Positions 50,364-61,941 of a stretch of 64,000 nt of DNA are shown piece by piece (position 1 is the stretch's first letter; every line of letters begins with the position of its first letter). Location of the stretch: positions 62,001 to 126,000 of the forward strand of contig VBAH01000017.1 of the NCBI GenBank assembly GCA_005884685.1. The letters are read 5' to 3'. The stretch is from Alphaproteobacteria bacterium (GTDB lineage Bacteria; Pseudomonadota; Alphaproteobacteria; Rhizobiales; Xanthobacteraceae). The notes under the pieces are model-generated. The model was not told the origin of the DNA. It did no database searches and worked only from the letters and a program-made list of their open reading frames with translations. A program made the translations under genes and the position numbers.

Positions 50364-51383
50364 TCACATGCCCTTGTTCGCCGCCTCGACGAATTTGTTG
50401 GTGTAGGTCTTCGACAGGTCGATATTCGCCTTGGCGATCTCGGGCACCGACTGGCTGAACACGGCGAGCACCGCCTGGGCTCCCTTCGGGTCCATCAGGC
50501 CGGTCTGCGAATACATCGGGATGGTATTCTTCAGCGCCGCGAGATACAGCGCCTTGTCGGGACCGACGAGATCCTCCGGCATCTTGGCCATGATCTCTTC
50601 CGGCGTATGCGCGTGGATCCACTTCAAGGTGGCGACGATCGCATTGGTCAGTTTCTGCACAGTCGCCTCGTTCTTCGCGATCCAGTCGGCGCGGGTGTAG
50701 AGCGCGCCGCCCGGATATTCGCCCGCGAACACCTCGAGCGTGTCCTTGGCGGTGCGCGTGTCGGCCAGAATCCTGAAGTCCTTGAACTTGTTCTGCAGCA
50801 GCGTCGCCGCCGGATCGAGCATCACGGCAGCGTTCACCTTGCCGTGCTCCATGGCGGCAACGGCGGTCGCGTCGAGGCCGATCCCGACGACGCTGGCCGA
50901 AGCCGGATCGAGGCCGTTCTTGGCGAGCAGGTATTTCAGGAAAAAGTCCGTGGAGGAGCCGGGCGCACTGACGCCCACGGCCTTGCCGGAAAGATCCTTG
51001 ATCGACTTGATGTCCTTGCCGGATTCGGGCGACACCGCAAGTACCATGCCGGGATAGCGATCGTAGACCACGAAGGCCTGCAGGGCCTGGCCTTTGGCGG
51101 CGAGATTGACGCAGTGGTCGTAGTAACCCGACACCACGTCGGCCGATCCGCCGATCACGGCCTGCAGCGCTTGGCTGCCGCCCTTGAAATTGATCAGTTC
51201 GACCTCGACGCCGGCCTTGTCGTATTCGCCAAGCTGTTTTGCCAGCACCGTCGGCAGGTAGCACAGGCAGCCCGCGCCGCCGACCGCGACCGACACCTTC
51301 GTCTTGCTCTGCGCCGCCGCAACGCCGCTCGCCAACACCAGCGCGCCGAGCGCCGCCACCACCCTTCGGGTGAGCCTTGTCAT
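50364..51383 (-). CDS. ABC transporter substrate-binding protein (NMT1/TauA-like), orphan
   Basis: 339 aa. Signal MTRLTRRVVAALGALVLASGVAAAQ (cleavage ~25). The mature part includes YLPTVLAKQLGEYDKAGVEVELINFKGGSQALQAVIGGSADVVSG and a PGSSTDFFLKYLL loop, as in taurine/nitrate/thiamine-precursor binding proteins. An unusual CLCY pair lies near the start of the mature chain. No permease or ATPase gene adjoins; partners must be elsewhere. Confidence 0.9.
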   Translation of the reverse strand: MTRLTRRVVAALGALVLASGVAAAQSKTKVSVAVGGAGCLCYLPTVLAKQLGEYDKAGVEVELINFKGGSQALQAVIGGSADVVSGYYDHCVNLAAKGQALQAFVVYDRYPGMVLAVSPESGKDIKSIKDLSGKAVGVSAPGSSTDFFLKYLLAKNGLDPASASVVGIGLDATAVAAMEHGKVNAAVMLDPAATLLQNKFKDFRILADTRTAKDTLEVFAGEYPGGALYTRADWIAKNEATVQKLTNAIVATLKWIHAHTPEEIMAKMPEDLVGPDKALYLAALKNTIPMYSQTGLMDPKGAQAVLAVFSQSVPEIAKANIDLSKTYTNKFVEAANKGM

Positions 51384-51535
51384 GGGATTTCCTCCGCAAT
51401 TCTGTCAGTGGGCCGCGCCGCCCCGCGAACTGGCGCGGACCATAGAGCAGCGTGTTTGCTTGTGCAAAGGCCGTTCTGGACACCCATGTTGGGCTTTGCT
51501 ACAGCACGCCCCGCTTGTGCGGATGCTCGGCATCC

Positions 51536-51611
<76 letters not shown>

Positions 51612-51674
51612 CAAGCCCTTCCAATACCGCCGCGGCGACGACATCATGGGGACATGGCTTCATGAGGTTTCCGC

Positions 51675-53141
51675 ATGCGCATCTTCGCGGCGTCGCTCGC
51701 GACCGAAACGAACTCGTTCTCGCCGATCCCGACCAGCCGCGAGAGCTACGAGAACACGCTTTACTTCCCGCCCGGCAAACACCCGGACCGCGGCACGCTG
51801 TGTACCGGCCCGCTCTGGGTGGCGCGGCGGCGCGCCAAGCAGGAAGGTTTCGAGCTGATCGAGGGTTCGTGTTTCTGGGCCGAGCCCTCGGCGCCGACCC
51901 AGCAGGCGAGCTACGAGAGCATGCGTGACGAAATCCTCGCGCAGCTGCGCGCCGCAATGCCGGTCGACGGCGTGCTGCTCGGCCTCCATGGCGCCATGGT
52001 CGCGCATGGCTACGACGATTGCGAGGGCGACCTGATCGCGCGCGTGCGCGCGATCGTCGGCCCGAAGGCGATCATCGGCGCCGAGTACGATCCGCACTGC
52101 CATCTCACCGAGAAGCGCGTGCGCGGCGCCGACATCAGCATCCTGTTCAAGGAATACCCGCACACCGATTTCGCCGAGCGCGCCGAGGAGCTGGTCACGC
52201 TGGTGGTGAAAGCGATCCGCCGCGATATCACTCCGGTTACATCGCTCTACGACTGCGGCATGATCGATGTTTACCCGACCTCGCGCGAACCCGGCCGCGG
52301 CTTTGTCGAAAAGATGAAGAGGCTCGAAGGGCGCGACGGCGTGCTGTCGGTCTCGCTCGGTCACGGCTTTACGCAGGGCGACGTCCCCGAGCAGGGCACG
52401 CGCGTGCTGGTCGTCACCGACAACGCGAAGGCGCGCGGCGATGCGCTGGCGCAGGAGCTTGGCGCGGAAATCCGCGCAAAGCGCGGCACATGGTATCCCG
52501 AATATCTCTCATACGACGAGGCGATCACGGCCGCTTACGCAGAGCCGAAAGGCCCTGTCGTGGTCGCCGACCCGTCCGATAATGCCGGCGGCGGCGCAGC
52601 CTCCGACAACACCAACATCATCCGCCGCCTGCTCGAGCGCGGCCTGACCGATGCCGCGGTGGGACCGGTGTGGGATCCGGTCGCGGTGCAGTTCTGTCAC
52701 GCGGTCGGCGTCGGCGCGACCATTCCGCTGCGCTTCGGTGGCAAGACCGCGCCCACATCCGGCATGCCGATCGATGCCGAGGCGACCGTGATCGGCTTGG
52801 CTCGCGATGGAATGCAGTCGTTCGGCAGCGCCAAGGTGAAATTCGGCGACGGCGCCGGCGTCCGCGTCGGCGGCGTCGAAATCTCATTGATTTCGCACCG
52901 CACCCAGGCGCTCGGCACGGAGATCTTCAGCGCCCTCGGCATCGACCTTGCGAGCAAGCGCTATATCGGCGTGAAATCCACCAACCATTTCCATGCCGCC
53001 TATGCGCCCATCGCCGCGAAAGTGCTCTATTGCGACGGCGAGGGCCCCTCACCGCTCGATGCGCGCAAGTATCCGTTCGCGAAGGCCCGCCGCACTATCT
53101 GGCCGCACGCCGAGCTGCCGGAGGGGCGGATGATCCTGTGA
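51675..53141 (+). CDS. M81 family metallopeptidase (MlrC-like), copy 1
   Basis: 488 aa. EYDPHCHLTEKR provides the metal-binding Asp and two His of the MlrC/M81 family, FKEYPHTDFAERAEE follows, and VVADPSDNAGGGAASDN marks the second domain. MlrC acts on linear peptide products of microcystin breakdown; most homologues are of unknown substrate. GAGG lies 7 nt before the ATG. It is paired with the binding-protein gene at 53208. No signal peptide, so cytoplasmic. Confidence 0.93.
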   Translation: MRIFAASLATETNSFSPIPTSRESYENTLYFPPGKHPDRGTLCTGPLWVARRRAKQEGFELIEGSCFWAEPSAPTQQASYESMRDEILAQLRAAMPVDGVLLGLHGAMVAHGYDDCEGDLIARVRAIVGPKAIIGAEYDPHCHLTEKRVRGADISILFKEYPHTDFAERAEELVTLVVKAIRRDITPVTSLYDCGMIDVYPTSREPGRGFVEKMKRLEGRDGVLSVSLGHGFTQGDVPEQGTRVLVVTDNAKARGDALAQELGAEIRAKRGTWYPEYLSYDEAITAAYAEPKGPVVVADPSDNAGGGAASDNTNIIRRLLERGLTDAAVGPVWDPVAVQFCHAVGVGATIPLRFGGKTAPTSGMPIDAEATVIGLARDGMQSFGSAKVKFGDGAGVRVGGVEISLISHRTQALGTEIFSALGIDLASKRYIGVKSTNHFHAAYAPIAAKVLYCDGEGPSPLDARKYPFAKARRTIWPHAELPEGRMIL

Positions 53142-53207
53142 AGCGGCCCTTGTCCCGCTTGGGCCTTCCGTGAGTAAATCGGCCCAACCAGAACGAGGGA
53201 GGACTCC

Positions 53208-54806
53208 ATGCGCACGACTCGCCGGCGATTTGTCCAGGGCACGCTCGCCACGACCGCGCTGTCCGGGATACCAAGTATCGGCCGCGCGCAGCCCTCGCGC
53301 GCACGCACGATCCGCGCCGTGATGCAGGGCGACTTGCGCTCGCTCGACCCGATCTGGACCACGGCGAACATCACCGCCTATCACGGCGCGATGATCTACG
53401 ACACGCTGTTCGCGCTCGACGGCGATCAGAAGACGCAGCCGCAGATGGTCGGCAAGTTCGGCGTCTCGGACGACAAGCTCACTCATACGTTCGAACTGCG
53501 CGATGGGTTGAAATTCCACGACGGCGCGCCGGTGACCGCCGACGATGTGGTCGCCTCGATTCGCCGCTGGGCGGCGCGCGACGGCGGCGGCCAGCACATG
53601 ATGCTACGGGTGAAGGACATTTCGAAGAAAGACGACAAGACCTTCGTGATCGCGCTGAAGGAGCCCTACGGCCTCGTCGCCGACCTGATGGCGAAGACCG
53701 CAACGCCGCTGCTTTACATCATGCCGAAGAAGATCGCCGAAACCGATCCGAACCAGCAGATCACCGAATACACCGGGTCCGGCCCGTTCATCTACAACAA
53801 GAACGAAACGCAGATGGGCCAGCGCTACGTTTACGACCGTAATCCGAACTATGTCTCGCGCTCCGAGCCCTCGAGCGGCATGGCCGGCGCAAAGACCGTC
53901 AAGGTCGATCGCGTCATCTACGAGAACATGCCGGACTCGCAGACCGCGCTGCAGGCGCTGAAGGCAGGCGAGATCGACTTCTTCGAGATTCCGCCGATCG
54001 ATCTGCTCGATACGCTGGAGGGCGATCCCGAGATCAAGGTCGACGTGCTGAACAAGACCGGTAATTTCGGCATCATGCGGATCAACCACCTCTATCCGCC
54101 CTTCAACAACGTCGATGCGCGCAAGGCGCTGCTCTACCTGATCAATCAGGAAGAGTTCATGAAGGCCTCGTTCGGCAATCCGAAATACTACAAGAAGTGC
54201 GGCTCGAACTTCGCCTGCGGCACGCCGATGGAGAACGACGAGAACACAGCCTGGTTCAAGGAAGCGCCCAATCTTGCCAAGGCGAAGGAGCTGTTCCAGA
54301 AATCAGGCTATGACGGCCGCCCGGTCGTGCTGCTGCACGCGACCAACATCGACTTCATGAACAACTCCGCGCAAATCATGGCGCAGCGCCTGCGCGAGGC
54401 CGGCGTCAATGCGCAACTCGCGACATCCGATTGGGGCGGCGTCATCACGCGGCGCGCCGTCAAGGCGCCACCGGATCAAGGCGGCTGGAATCTGTTCATC
54501 ACCTGGTCGGGCTCAGCCTCGGTCGGCAATGCCATCGCATGGGTCGGTCACCAGGCGACCGGCGAGAAGGGATGGTTCGGTTGGCCGACCGACGACGTGC
54601 ACGAGAAGCTGCGCGACAAATGGGCCGCAGCCGCGAACATCGACGAGCAGAAAGCAGTCGCGCGCGAGATGCAGAAGCACGACTGGGATTTCGTGCCGCA
54701 TGTCTGGCTCGGCCAATGGCAGTCGCCGGTCGCGTATCGCAAGAACCTCAAGGGCGTGCTGGCGCTTCCGGAGATCGTTCCGTTCTGGAATATCGAGAAG
54801 GTGTAG
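53208..54806 (+). CDS. Peptide-type ABC substrate-binding protein (family 5), copy 1
   Basis: 532 aa. The signal MRTTRRRFVQGTLATTALSG carries an RR motif (Tat-like). The SBP_bac_5 core has RDGLKFHDGAPVTADDVVASIRRWAAR and YTGSGPFIYNKNE. It binds a peptide or other ligand in the periplasm. GGGAGGA precedes the ATG. It is followed by a family B repeat, then a second M81/SBP pair with the permeases, so both binding proteins likely feed the same Dpp-type channel. Confidence 0.94.
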   Translation: MRTTRRRFVQGTLATTALSGIPSIGRAQPSRARTIRAVMQGDLRSLDPIWTTANITAYHGAMIYDTLFALDGDQKTQPQMVGKFGVSDDKLTHTFELRDGLKFHDGAPVTADDVVASIRRWAARDGGGQHMMLRVKDISKKDDKTFVIALKEPYGLVADLMAKTATPLLYIMPKKIAETDPNQQITEYTGSGPFIYNKNETQMGQRYVYDRNPNYVSRSEPSSGMAGAKTVKVDRVIYENMPDSQTALQALKAGEIDFFEIPPIDLLDTLEGDPEIKVDVLNKTGNFGIMRINHLYPPFNNVDARKALLYLINQEEFMKASFGNPKYYKKCGSNFACGTPMENDENTAWFKEAPNLAKAKELFQKSGYDGRPVVLLHATNIDFMNNSAQIMAQRLREAGVNAQLATSDWGGVITRRAVKAPPDQGGWNLFITWSGSASVGNAIAWVGHQATGEKGWFGWPTDDVHEKLRDKWAAAANIDEQKAVAREMQKHDWDFVPHVWLGQWQSPVAYRKNLKGVLALPEIVPFWNIEKV

Positions 54807-55015
54807 GTCATTCCGGGGCGCCGCCAACGGGTCCGCGCGAAGCGCGGCCCGATGACAGGCTCCGCGGCGAGCCCGGAATCCATAACCACGATCCTGTCGA
54901 TTGAAACGCAGACCTCAGCCGGAATAGGTTGAGCTGTGGTTATGGATTCCGGGCTCGCGCCCATAGCGCGTCGCAGACGCGCGTGAACGCGCTTTTCGGT
55001 GCGCCCCGGAATGAC
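54807..55015. repeat. Intergenic palindrome, family B with inserted module
   Basis: Starts GTCATTCCGGGGC and ends GCCCCGGAATGAC. The left arm carries the ~49-bp module (54820-54868); the right arm has a different GC-rich insert. It starts right after the stop codon of the preceding gene and ends 11 bp before the next start. Confidence 0.88.
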
Positions 55016-55026
55016 GGAGTATCTGA

Positions 55027-56493
55027 ATGCGCCTGTTCTACGCCGCGCTTGCCCTCGAGGCGAACACGTTTCTGCCCGTCCCGACCTCGTATCAGGCCTT
55101 CCTCGACAAGCTTTACTATCCGCCCGGCAGGCATCCGGAAGAGGCCGGCCACCAGACCGGCGCGATTGCGGCGGCGCGCGCGACCGCCAAACGGAGCGGC
55201 TTCGAGCTGATCGAGGGCTCCTGCTACGCGGCGCAGCCGGGCGGTGCGGCCTCGCGCGCGGCCTACGAGCGCATGCGCGATGAAATCCTCGGGCAGCTGA
55301 AAGCCGCGCTGCCGGTCGACGGCGCCGTGTTCAACCTGCACGGCGCCATGGTCGCCGACGGCTACGATGACTGCGAAGGCGATTTCCTCGAACGCGTGCG
55401 CGCCCTGGTTGGACCGAAGGCAGTGATCGGCGTCGAGCTTGACCCGCACTGCCATTTGACGATCAAGCGCTGCAACGCCGCCGACGTCATCGTGCTATTC
55501 AAGGAGTATCCGCACACGGATTTCGCCGAGCGCGGGGAGGAGATGATCGATCTCACGCTTCGCACCATCCGCCACCAGATCAAACCAGTGAAGTCGGTGT
55601 TCGACTGCCGCGTGATCCAGAGCTTCCCGACCTCGATCCAGCCGATGCGCGGCCTGGTCGACAAGATCATGGCGCTCGAAGGCAAGAACCGCGTGCTGTC
55701 GGTTTCGATCGCGCATTGCTTCTACTACGGCGATGCACCCGAATGCGGCGCGCGTATCCTTGTGCTGACCGACGACGCCAAGCCGCATGGCGACAAGCTC
55801 GCCGAGGAGATCGGCCGCGAGTTGATCGCGCTGCGCGAGCAGGCCGCTCCGCCGGAATATTCCGTCGACGGCGCGCTCGATTTCGCGCTCGCGCATCCTG
55901 GGGGCCCGATCGTGATCGCGGACACCACCGACAATGCCGGCGGCGGCGCGCCGTCCGACAACACTACAGTCGTTCATCGCCTGCTCGCGCGCGGGATCAA
56001 GAGCGCGGCGGTCGCGCCGATCTGGGATCCGATCGCCGTGCGGATGGCGTTCGATGCCGGGGAAGGCGCGAAGCTGCCGTTCCGCTTCGGCGGCAAGATT
56101 GCCAAATCGTCCGGACCGCCGGTCGATGCCGACGTCGAGGTCATCCGCTGCGTACCGAATGCGTTTCAGTCCTTCTCGGGCGCGACCGTCGGCATCGGCG
56201 ATGCCGCATCGATCCGCATGAATGGCGTCGAGGCGGTGCTGATCTCCACCCGCGCGCAGGGCATGGGCACCGACCTGTTCTCCAATCTCGGCATCGACCC
56301 GAAGCAGCGCAAAATCCTGGTGGTGAAATCCAACCAGCATTTCTATGCGTCGTTTTCGCAGATCGCGGCGCAAATCATCTATGCCGAGGGCGACGGTCCG
56401 CTGCCGCGCGACTACAAGAGGTTGCCTTGGCGCAAGGTGCAGCGCCCGATCTGGCCGCTCGATACGGTGACGGAACCGCGGCTGATCATTTGA
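55027..56493 (+). CDS. M81 family metallopeptidase (MlrC-like), copy 2
   Basis: 488 aa, same length as copy 1 and roughly half identical by eye, so an old duplication. ELDPHCHLTIKR holds the metal ligands, FKEYPHTDFAERGEE is conserved, and VIADTTDNAGGGAPSDN marks the second domain. The Shine-Dalgarno GGAG at the end of the upstream palindrome lies 7 nt before the ATG. It is first in the run leading to the permeases. Confidence 0.93.
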   Translation: MRLFYAALALEANTFLPVPTSYQAFLDKLYYPPGRHPEEAGHQTGAIAAARATAKRSGFELIEGSCYAAQPGGAASRAAYERMRDEILGQLKAALPVDGAVFNLHGAMVADGYDDCEGDFLERVRALVGPKAVIGVELDPHCHLTIKRCNAADVIVLFKEYPHTDFAERGEEMIDLTLRTIRHQIKPVKSVFDCRVIQSFPTSIQPMRGLVDKIMALEGKNRVLSVSIAHCFYYGDAPECGARILVLTDDAKPHGDKLAEEIGRELIALREQAAPPEYSVDGALDFALAHPGGPIVIADTTDNAGGGAPSDNTTVVHRLLARGIKSAAVAPIWDPIAVRMAFDAGEGAKLPFRFGGKIAKSSGPPVDADVEVIRCVPNAFQSFSGATVGIGDAASIRMNGVEAVLISTRAQGMGTDLFSNLGIDPKQRKILVVKSNQHFYASFSQIAAQIIYAEGDGPLPRDYKRLPWRKVQRPIWPLDTVTEPRLII

Positions 56494-56554
56494 CGCGCTC
56501 CACATTGGCGTGGCCTAATTCGTGCATGGCCCGAAGCGTATCGGAGGCGTCAAC

Positions 56555-58168
56555 ATGACAACACGAAGAAGCATTCTGAAAGGCGGTCTCGCCGCCGCTG
56601 CGCTGACCAGCGCCCCTAGCATCATCAAGACGCAGGCGCAGCCGTCGCGCGCCCGCACCGTCAGGGCCGTGATGCACGCGGATCTGCGGGTGCTCGACCC
56701 GATCTGGACCACCGCCAATATCACCGCCTACCACGGCGCGATGATCTACGACACGCTGTTCGGCCTCGATGCGAACTTCGCGCCGCAGCCGCAGATGGTC
56801 AGCAAGTGGGGCCTGTCGGACGACAAGCTCACCTACACATTCGAGCTGCGCGACGGATTGAAATTCTCCGACGGTCAGGCGGTAACGGCGGCCGACTGCG
56901 TCGCTTCGGTGCGCCGCTGGGCGGCGCGCTCGGGCTCCGGACAGTCGATGATGGCGCGCGTGAAGGATACGCCGGTCGTCGACGACAGGACATTCCGCAT
57001 CGTGCTGAGCGAGCCGTATGGGCTGGTGATCGACAGCCTTTCCACCATTTCGACGTCGCTCTGCTACATGATGCGCCGACGAGACGCCGAGACCGACCCG
57101 AACCAGCAGGTGCGGGAAACGATCGGCTCCGGTCCGTTCCTCTACAATCGCGACGAGACCCGGCCGGGTAACCGCCACGTCTATGACCGCAATCCGAACT
57201 ACGTGCCGCGCGCGGAGCCGCCCTCCGGCATGTCTGGCGGCAAGGTGGTCAAGCTCGACCGCGTCACCTTCGAGAACATCGCGGACGAGCAGACCGCGCT
57301 CAGTGCGCTACAGGCGGGCGAGATCGATTTCTACGAGGTGCCGCCGCAGGATCTGGTCGATGAGTTGAAGAAGGACAAGGGCCTCACCTTGGAGGTGCTC
57401 AACAAGACCGGCCACATCGCCTTCATGCGGCTCAATCACCTGCATCCGCCGTTCAACAATCCGGATGCGCGCCGCGCCATGCTGCATCTGGCGAAGCAGG
57501 ACGACGTGATGGGCGCGATCTTCGGCGCACAGTCGAAGTCGTGGCAGGCGTGCGGCTCCTTCTTCGGCTGCGGCACGCCGATGACGAACGACGAGAACAC
57601 CGAGTGGTTCAAGAAGGGCCAGGACATCGCCAAGGCGAAGGAGCTGTTCCAGAAATCCGGCTATGACGGCCGCCCCGTGGTCGTGCTGCAGGCGACCGAC
57701 CATTACCTCGCCAATCCGGCCGGGCTGTTCGCCGCGCAATGGCTGCGCTCGGCCGGCGTCAACGTCGATCTCGCCGCGATGGACTGGGGCGCGCTCGTCT
57801 CGCGCCGCGCCGTGAAGAAGCCTCCGGCCGAAGGCGGCTGGAACATCTTCTCCACCACGGTCACCGGCATCACGTTCTCCGATCCGATCGCGTTCACCGG
57901 CCAGGCGGCGAACGGCGAGAAGTCCTGGTTCGGCTGGCCGAGCGATCCATTGCAGGAAAGGCTGCGCGACAAATGGGCGACCGCGCCGACGCTCGAAGCG
58001 CGCAAGGAGATCGCGAAGGAACTGCAGAGCAACGGCTGGAACTACATTCCGCACCTCATCCTCGGGCAGTTCTTCCGCAATTCCGCCTGGCGCAAGAACG
58101 TGACCGGCGTGCTCGGCATGCCGGAAGTGGTGCCGTTCTGGAACATGGAGAAGGCGGCAGCCATCTGA
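56555..58168 (+). CDS. Peptide-type ABC substrate-binding protein (family 5), copy 2
   Basis: 537 aa from the ATG at 56555 with GGAGG 8 nt upstream. Tat-like signal MTTRRSILKGGLAAAALTSAPS. Core motifs RDGLKFSDGQAVTAADCVASVRRWAAR and ETIGSGPFLYNRDE parallel copy 1. It overlaps the permease start by one base (TGATG). Confidence 0.94.
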   Translation: MTTRRSILKGGLAAAALTSAPSIIKTQAQPSRARTVRAVMHADLRVLDPIWTTANITAYHGAMIYDTLFGLDANFAPQPQMVSKWGLSDDKLTYTFELRDGLKFSDGQAVTAADCVASVRRWAARSGSGQSMMARVKDTPVVDDRTFRIVLSEPYGLVIDSLSTISTSLCYMMRRRDAETDPNQQVRETIGSGPFLYNRDETRPGNRHVYDRNPNYVPRAEPPSGMSGGKVVKLDRVTFENIADEQTALSALQAGEIDFYEVPPQDLVDELKKDKGLTLEVLNKTGHIAFMRLNHLHPPFNNPDARRAMLHLAKQDDVMGAIFGAQSKSWQACGSFFGCGTPMTNDENTEWFKKGQDIAKAKELFQKSGYDGRPVVVLQATDHYLANPAGLFAAQWLRSAGVNVDLAAMDWGALVSRRAVKKPPAEGGWNIFSTTVTGITFSDPIAFTGQAANGEKSWFGWPSDPLQERLRDKWATAPTLEARKEIAKELQSNGWNYIPHLILGQFFRNSAWRKNVTGVLGMPEVVPFWNMEKAAAI

Positions 58169-59109
58169 TGCTCGCCTACATTGCCCGCCGGCTCGCCTCG
58201 ACGGTGCTCGTGATGGGCATCGTCGCGGTGTTCGTGTTCCTGCTCTTGCATCTATCGCCGGGCGATCCGGCTGCCATCATCGCCGGCGACAACGCGACCG
58301 GCGAGCAGATCGCCGGAATCCGCAAGCAGCTCGGCCTCGACGACGCACTGCCGGTGCAGTTCTACCGCTGGCTCGCCGCGGTGCTGCACGGCGATCTCGG
58401 CATCTCGATCTTCTCCAACGAGCCGGTCGCCAAGCTGATCAGCCAACGCATCGAGCCGACGCTGTCGCTCGCGCTCATGACGCTGCTGATTGCGGTCACG
58501 CTCGCGGTCAGCTTCGGCGTGGTTGCGGCATGGAAGGTCGGCAGCTGGGTCGACCGCTCGCTGATGGTGGTTTCGGTGCTGGGCTTCTCGGTACCGGTGT
58601 TCGTGGTCGGCTACATGCTGATCTACGTGTTCTCGATCAGCCTGCGCTGGCTTCCCGTCCAGGGCTATTCACCGATCGATCAGGGCTTCGGTCCCTGGAT
58701 CGAGCGGCTGATCCTCCCTTCGATCGCGCTCGGCCTTGCCTACGTGGCGCTGATCGCGCGCATCACCCGCACCTCGATGCTCGAAGTGCTCGCCGAAGAC
58801 TACATCCGCACCGCCAACGCCAAGGGCGTCGCAACACGCTCGGTGCTGCTGAAGCATGCGCTGAAGAACGCCGGTGTGCCGATCATCACCGTGATCGGCA
58901 TCGGCGTCGCACTGCTGATCGGCGGCGTCGTCATCACCGAGACGGTGTTCAACATTCCCGGCGTCGGCCGTCTCGTGGTCGATGCGATCTCCAAGCGCGA
59001 CTATCCGATCATCCAGGGCGTGATCCTGATCTTCTCGGGCGTCTACGTGCTGGTGAACCTGCTCGTCGATCTCTCCTATACGCTGCTCGATCCGAGGATC
59101 CGCTATTGA
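58168..59109 (+). CDS. Dipeptide-type ABC transporter permease (DppB)
   Basis: 313 aa, six membrane segments. MLAYIARRLASTVLVMGIVAVFVFLLLHLSPGDPA is a typical DppB N-terminus; the EAA-like loop is EVLAEDYIRTANAKGVATRSVLLKHALKNA. Inner-membrane channel half. It overlaps dppC-like by 4 bases. Confidence 0.95.
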   Translation: MLAYIARRLASTVLVMGIVAVFVFLLLHLSPGDPAAIIAGDNATGEQIAGIRKQLGLDDALPVQFYRWLAAVLHGDLGISIFSNEPVAKLISQRIEPTLSLALMTLLIAVTLAVSFGVVAAWKVGSWVDRSLMVVSVLGFSVPVFVVGYMLIYVFSISLRWLPVQGYSPIDQGFGPWIERLILPSIALGLAYVALIARITRTSMLEVLAEDYIRTANAKGVATRSVLLKHALKNAGVPIITVIGIGVALLIGGVVITETVFNIPGVGRLVVDAISKRDYPIIQGVILIFSGVYVLVNLLVDLSYTLLDPRIRY

Positions 59110-59980
59110 GCGTTATCGCCGCCGAGCCCGCGTTGATTGCCGCGAAGCCGCGGAGCGCACAGCTGCGCCGCTTTGCGCGGCGCAATCCCACCATCGTGGC
59201 GGGCGGCACGATTCTGGCGATCATCGCGGCACTGGCGATTGCCGCGCCGCTGTTCGCCGGCGACGCCATCACCATGCAGCCGGCGCTGCGGCTGCGTCCG
59301 CCGTCGGAGGCGAACTGGTTTGGTACCGACCATCTCGGCCGCGACGTATTCGCCCGCACTGTCTATGGCGCACAGGTGTCGCTGTTCGTTGGAATTTCGG
59401 TTGCCGCGATGTCGATCACGGGCGGGCTCTTCATCGGGCTGATGTCGGGTTATTTTCGCCGCGTCGACGCCGTGGTGATGCGGCTGATGGACGGGCTGAT
59501 GGCGATCCCCGCCATCCTGCTGGCGATCGCGTTGGTCGCGCTGACACGCACGAGCGTCAGCACCGTGATCATGGCAATTACGATACCCGAGATTCCGCGG
59601 GTGGTGCGACTCGTGCGCGCCGTCGTGCTGAGCGTGCGCGAGGCCCCCTATGTGGAGGCCGCAATCGCTGGCGGCACGCCGACCTGGAAAATCCTGGCTC
59701 GCCACATTCTGCCCAACACGATCGCGCCGCTGATCGTGCAGGCGACTTACATCTGCGCCTCCGCGATCCTGATCGAGGCCGCGCTTTCGTTCCTCGGCGC
59801 CGGCACGCCGCCGGAGATCCCGACCTGGGGCAACATGATCGCGCAGAGCCGGCTGTTCCTGTCGCGCGCACCATGGACCATCTTCTGCCCCGGCATCGCG
59901 CTGGCCATGGTCGTGCTCGCGGTGAATCTGCTCGGCGACGGCCTGCGCGACCGGCTCGACCCGCGTCTTGCGAGGCGGAT

Positions 59981-59984
<4 letters not shown>
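59106..59984 (+). CDS. Dipeptide-type ABC transporter permease (DppC)
   Basis: 292 aa from a TTG start overlapping the DppB stop (TTGA). Features FGTDHLGRDVFARTVYGAQVSLFVGI and the EAA loop EAAIAGGTPTWKILARHILPNTIAPLIVQ. Six membrane segments. The C-terminus GDGLRDRLDPRLARRM is standard for DppC. Confidence 0.94.
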
Positions 59985-60975
<991 letters not shown>

Positions 60976-60979
<4 letters not shown>

Positions 60980-61941
60980 CGCCGGTCGTCGAAGTCGCCA
61001 ACCTGAAGAAACATTTCCCGCTCAACAGCAGCCTGTTCGCGCGCCACGCCGCGATGGTGAAGGCGGTCGACGGCGTGAGCTTCGCGATCAGCCCGGGGGA
61101 GACGCTGTGCCTCGTCGGCGAGTCCGGCTGCGGCAAGTCGACGGTCGGCAAGCTGCTGCTGCGGCTCATCGAACCGACCGAAGGCGCGATCCGCCTCCAC
61201 GGCGAGGACATCACGCATCTTAGCGTCGGCGACATGCGCCCGCACCGCAAGCGCATGCAGATGGTGTTCCAGGATCCTTACGCCTCGCTCAACCCGCGCC
61301 TCGCCGCAGGCCGAATCGTCAGCGAACCCCTGGAGAACTACTCCGATATCTCGCCGAAAGAGCGCGAGACACGCGTCGCCGAACTGTTCGAGAAAGTCGG
61401 ACTGCGCGCCGATGCGATGAAGCGCTATCCGTTCGAATTCTCCGGCGGGCAGCGCCAGCGGCTCGGCATTGCGCGTGCGCTCGCGCTCAATCCGGCGGTG
61501 ATCATCGCGGACGAGCCGGTCTCGGCGCTCGACGTGTCGGTGCAAGCGCAGGTGCTCAACCTGATGATGGACCTGCAGGAGGAACTCGGCCTCGCCTACC
61601 TGTTCGTGTCGCATGATCTCGCCGTGGTCGAGCACATCGGCCACCGCGTCGCCGTGATGTATCTCGGCAAGATCGTCGAGCTCGCCGCCAAGGAGGCGCT
61701 GTTCGAGACGCCGCTGCATCCCTACACGCAGGCGCTGATGGCGGCGGCGCCGATCCCCGATCCGCACATGACGCGCCAGCGCATCGTGCTGCAGGGCGAC
61801 GTGCCCTCGCCGATCAACCCGCCGCCGGGCTGCGCATTCCACACGCGCTGCCCGTTCGCCTTCGAGCGCTGCAGGATCGAGACGCCGGCGCTCAAGCCTG
61901 CCGCGGACGGCCGGCACGTGGCGTGTCACCTGGTGGATTAG
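60976..61941 (+). CDS. Dipeptide-type ABC transporter ATP-binding protein (DppF)
   Basis: 321 aa, overlapping DppD by 4 bases (ATGA). Walker [10 protein letters not shown], signature [15 protein letters not shown], Walker [17 protein letters not shown], and C-terminal Cys motif [20 protein letters not shown]. Its last 4 bases overlap the end of the convergent RidA gene. Confidence 0.95.
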
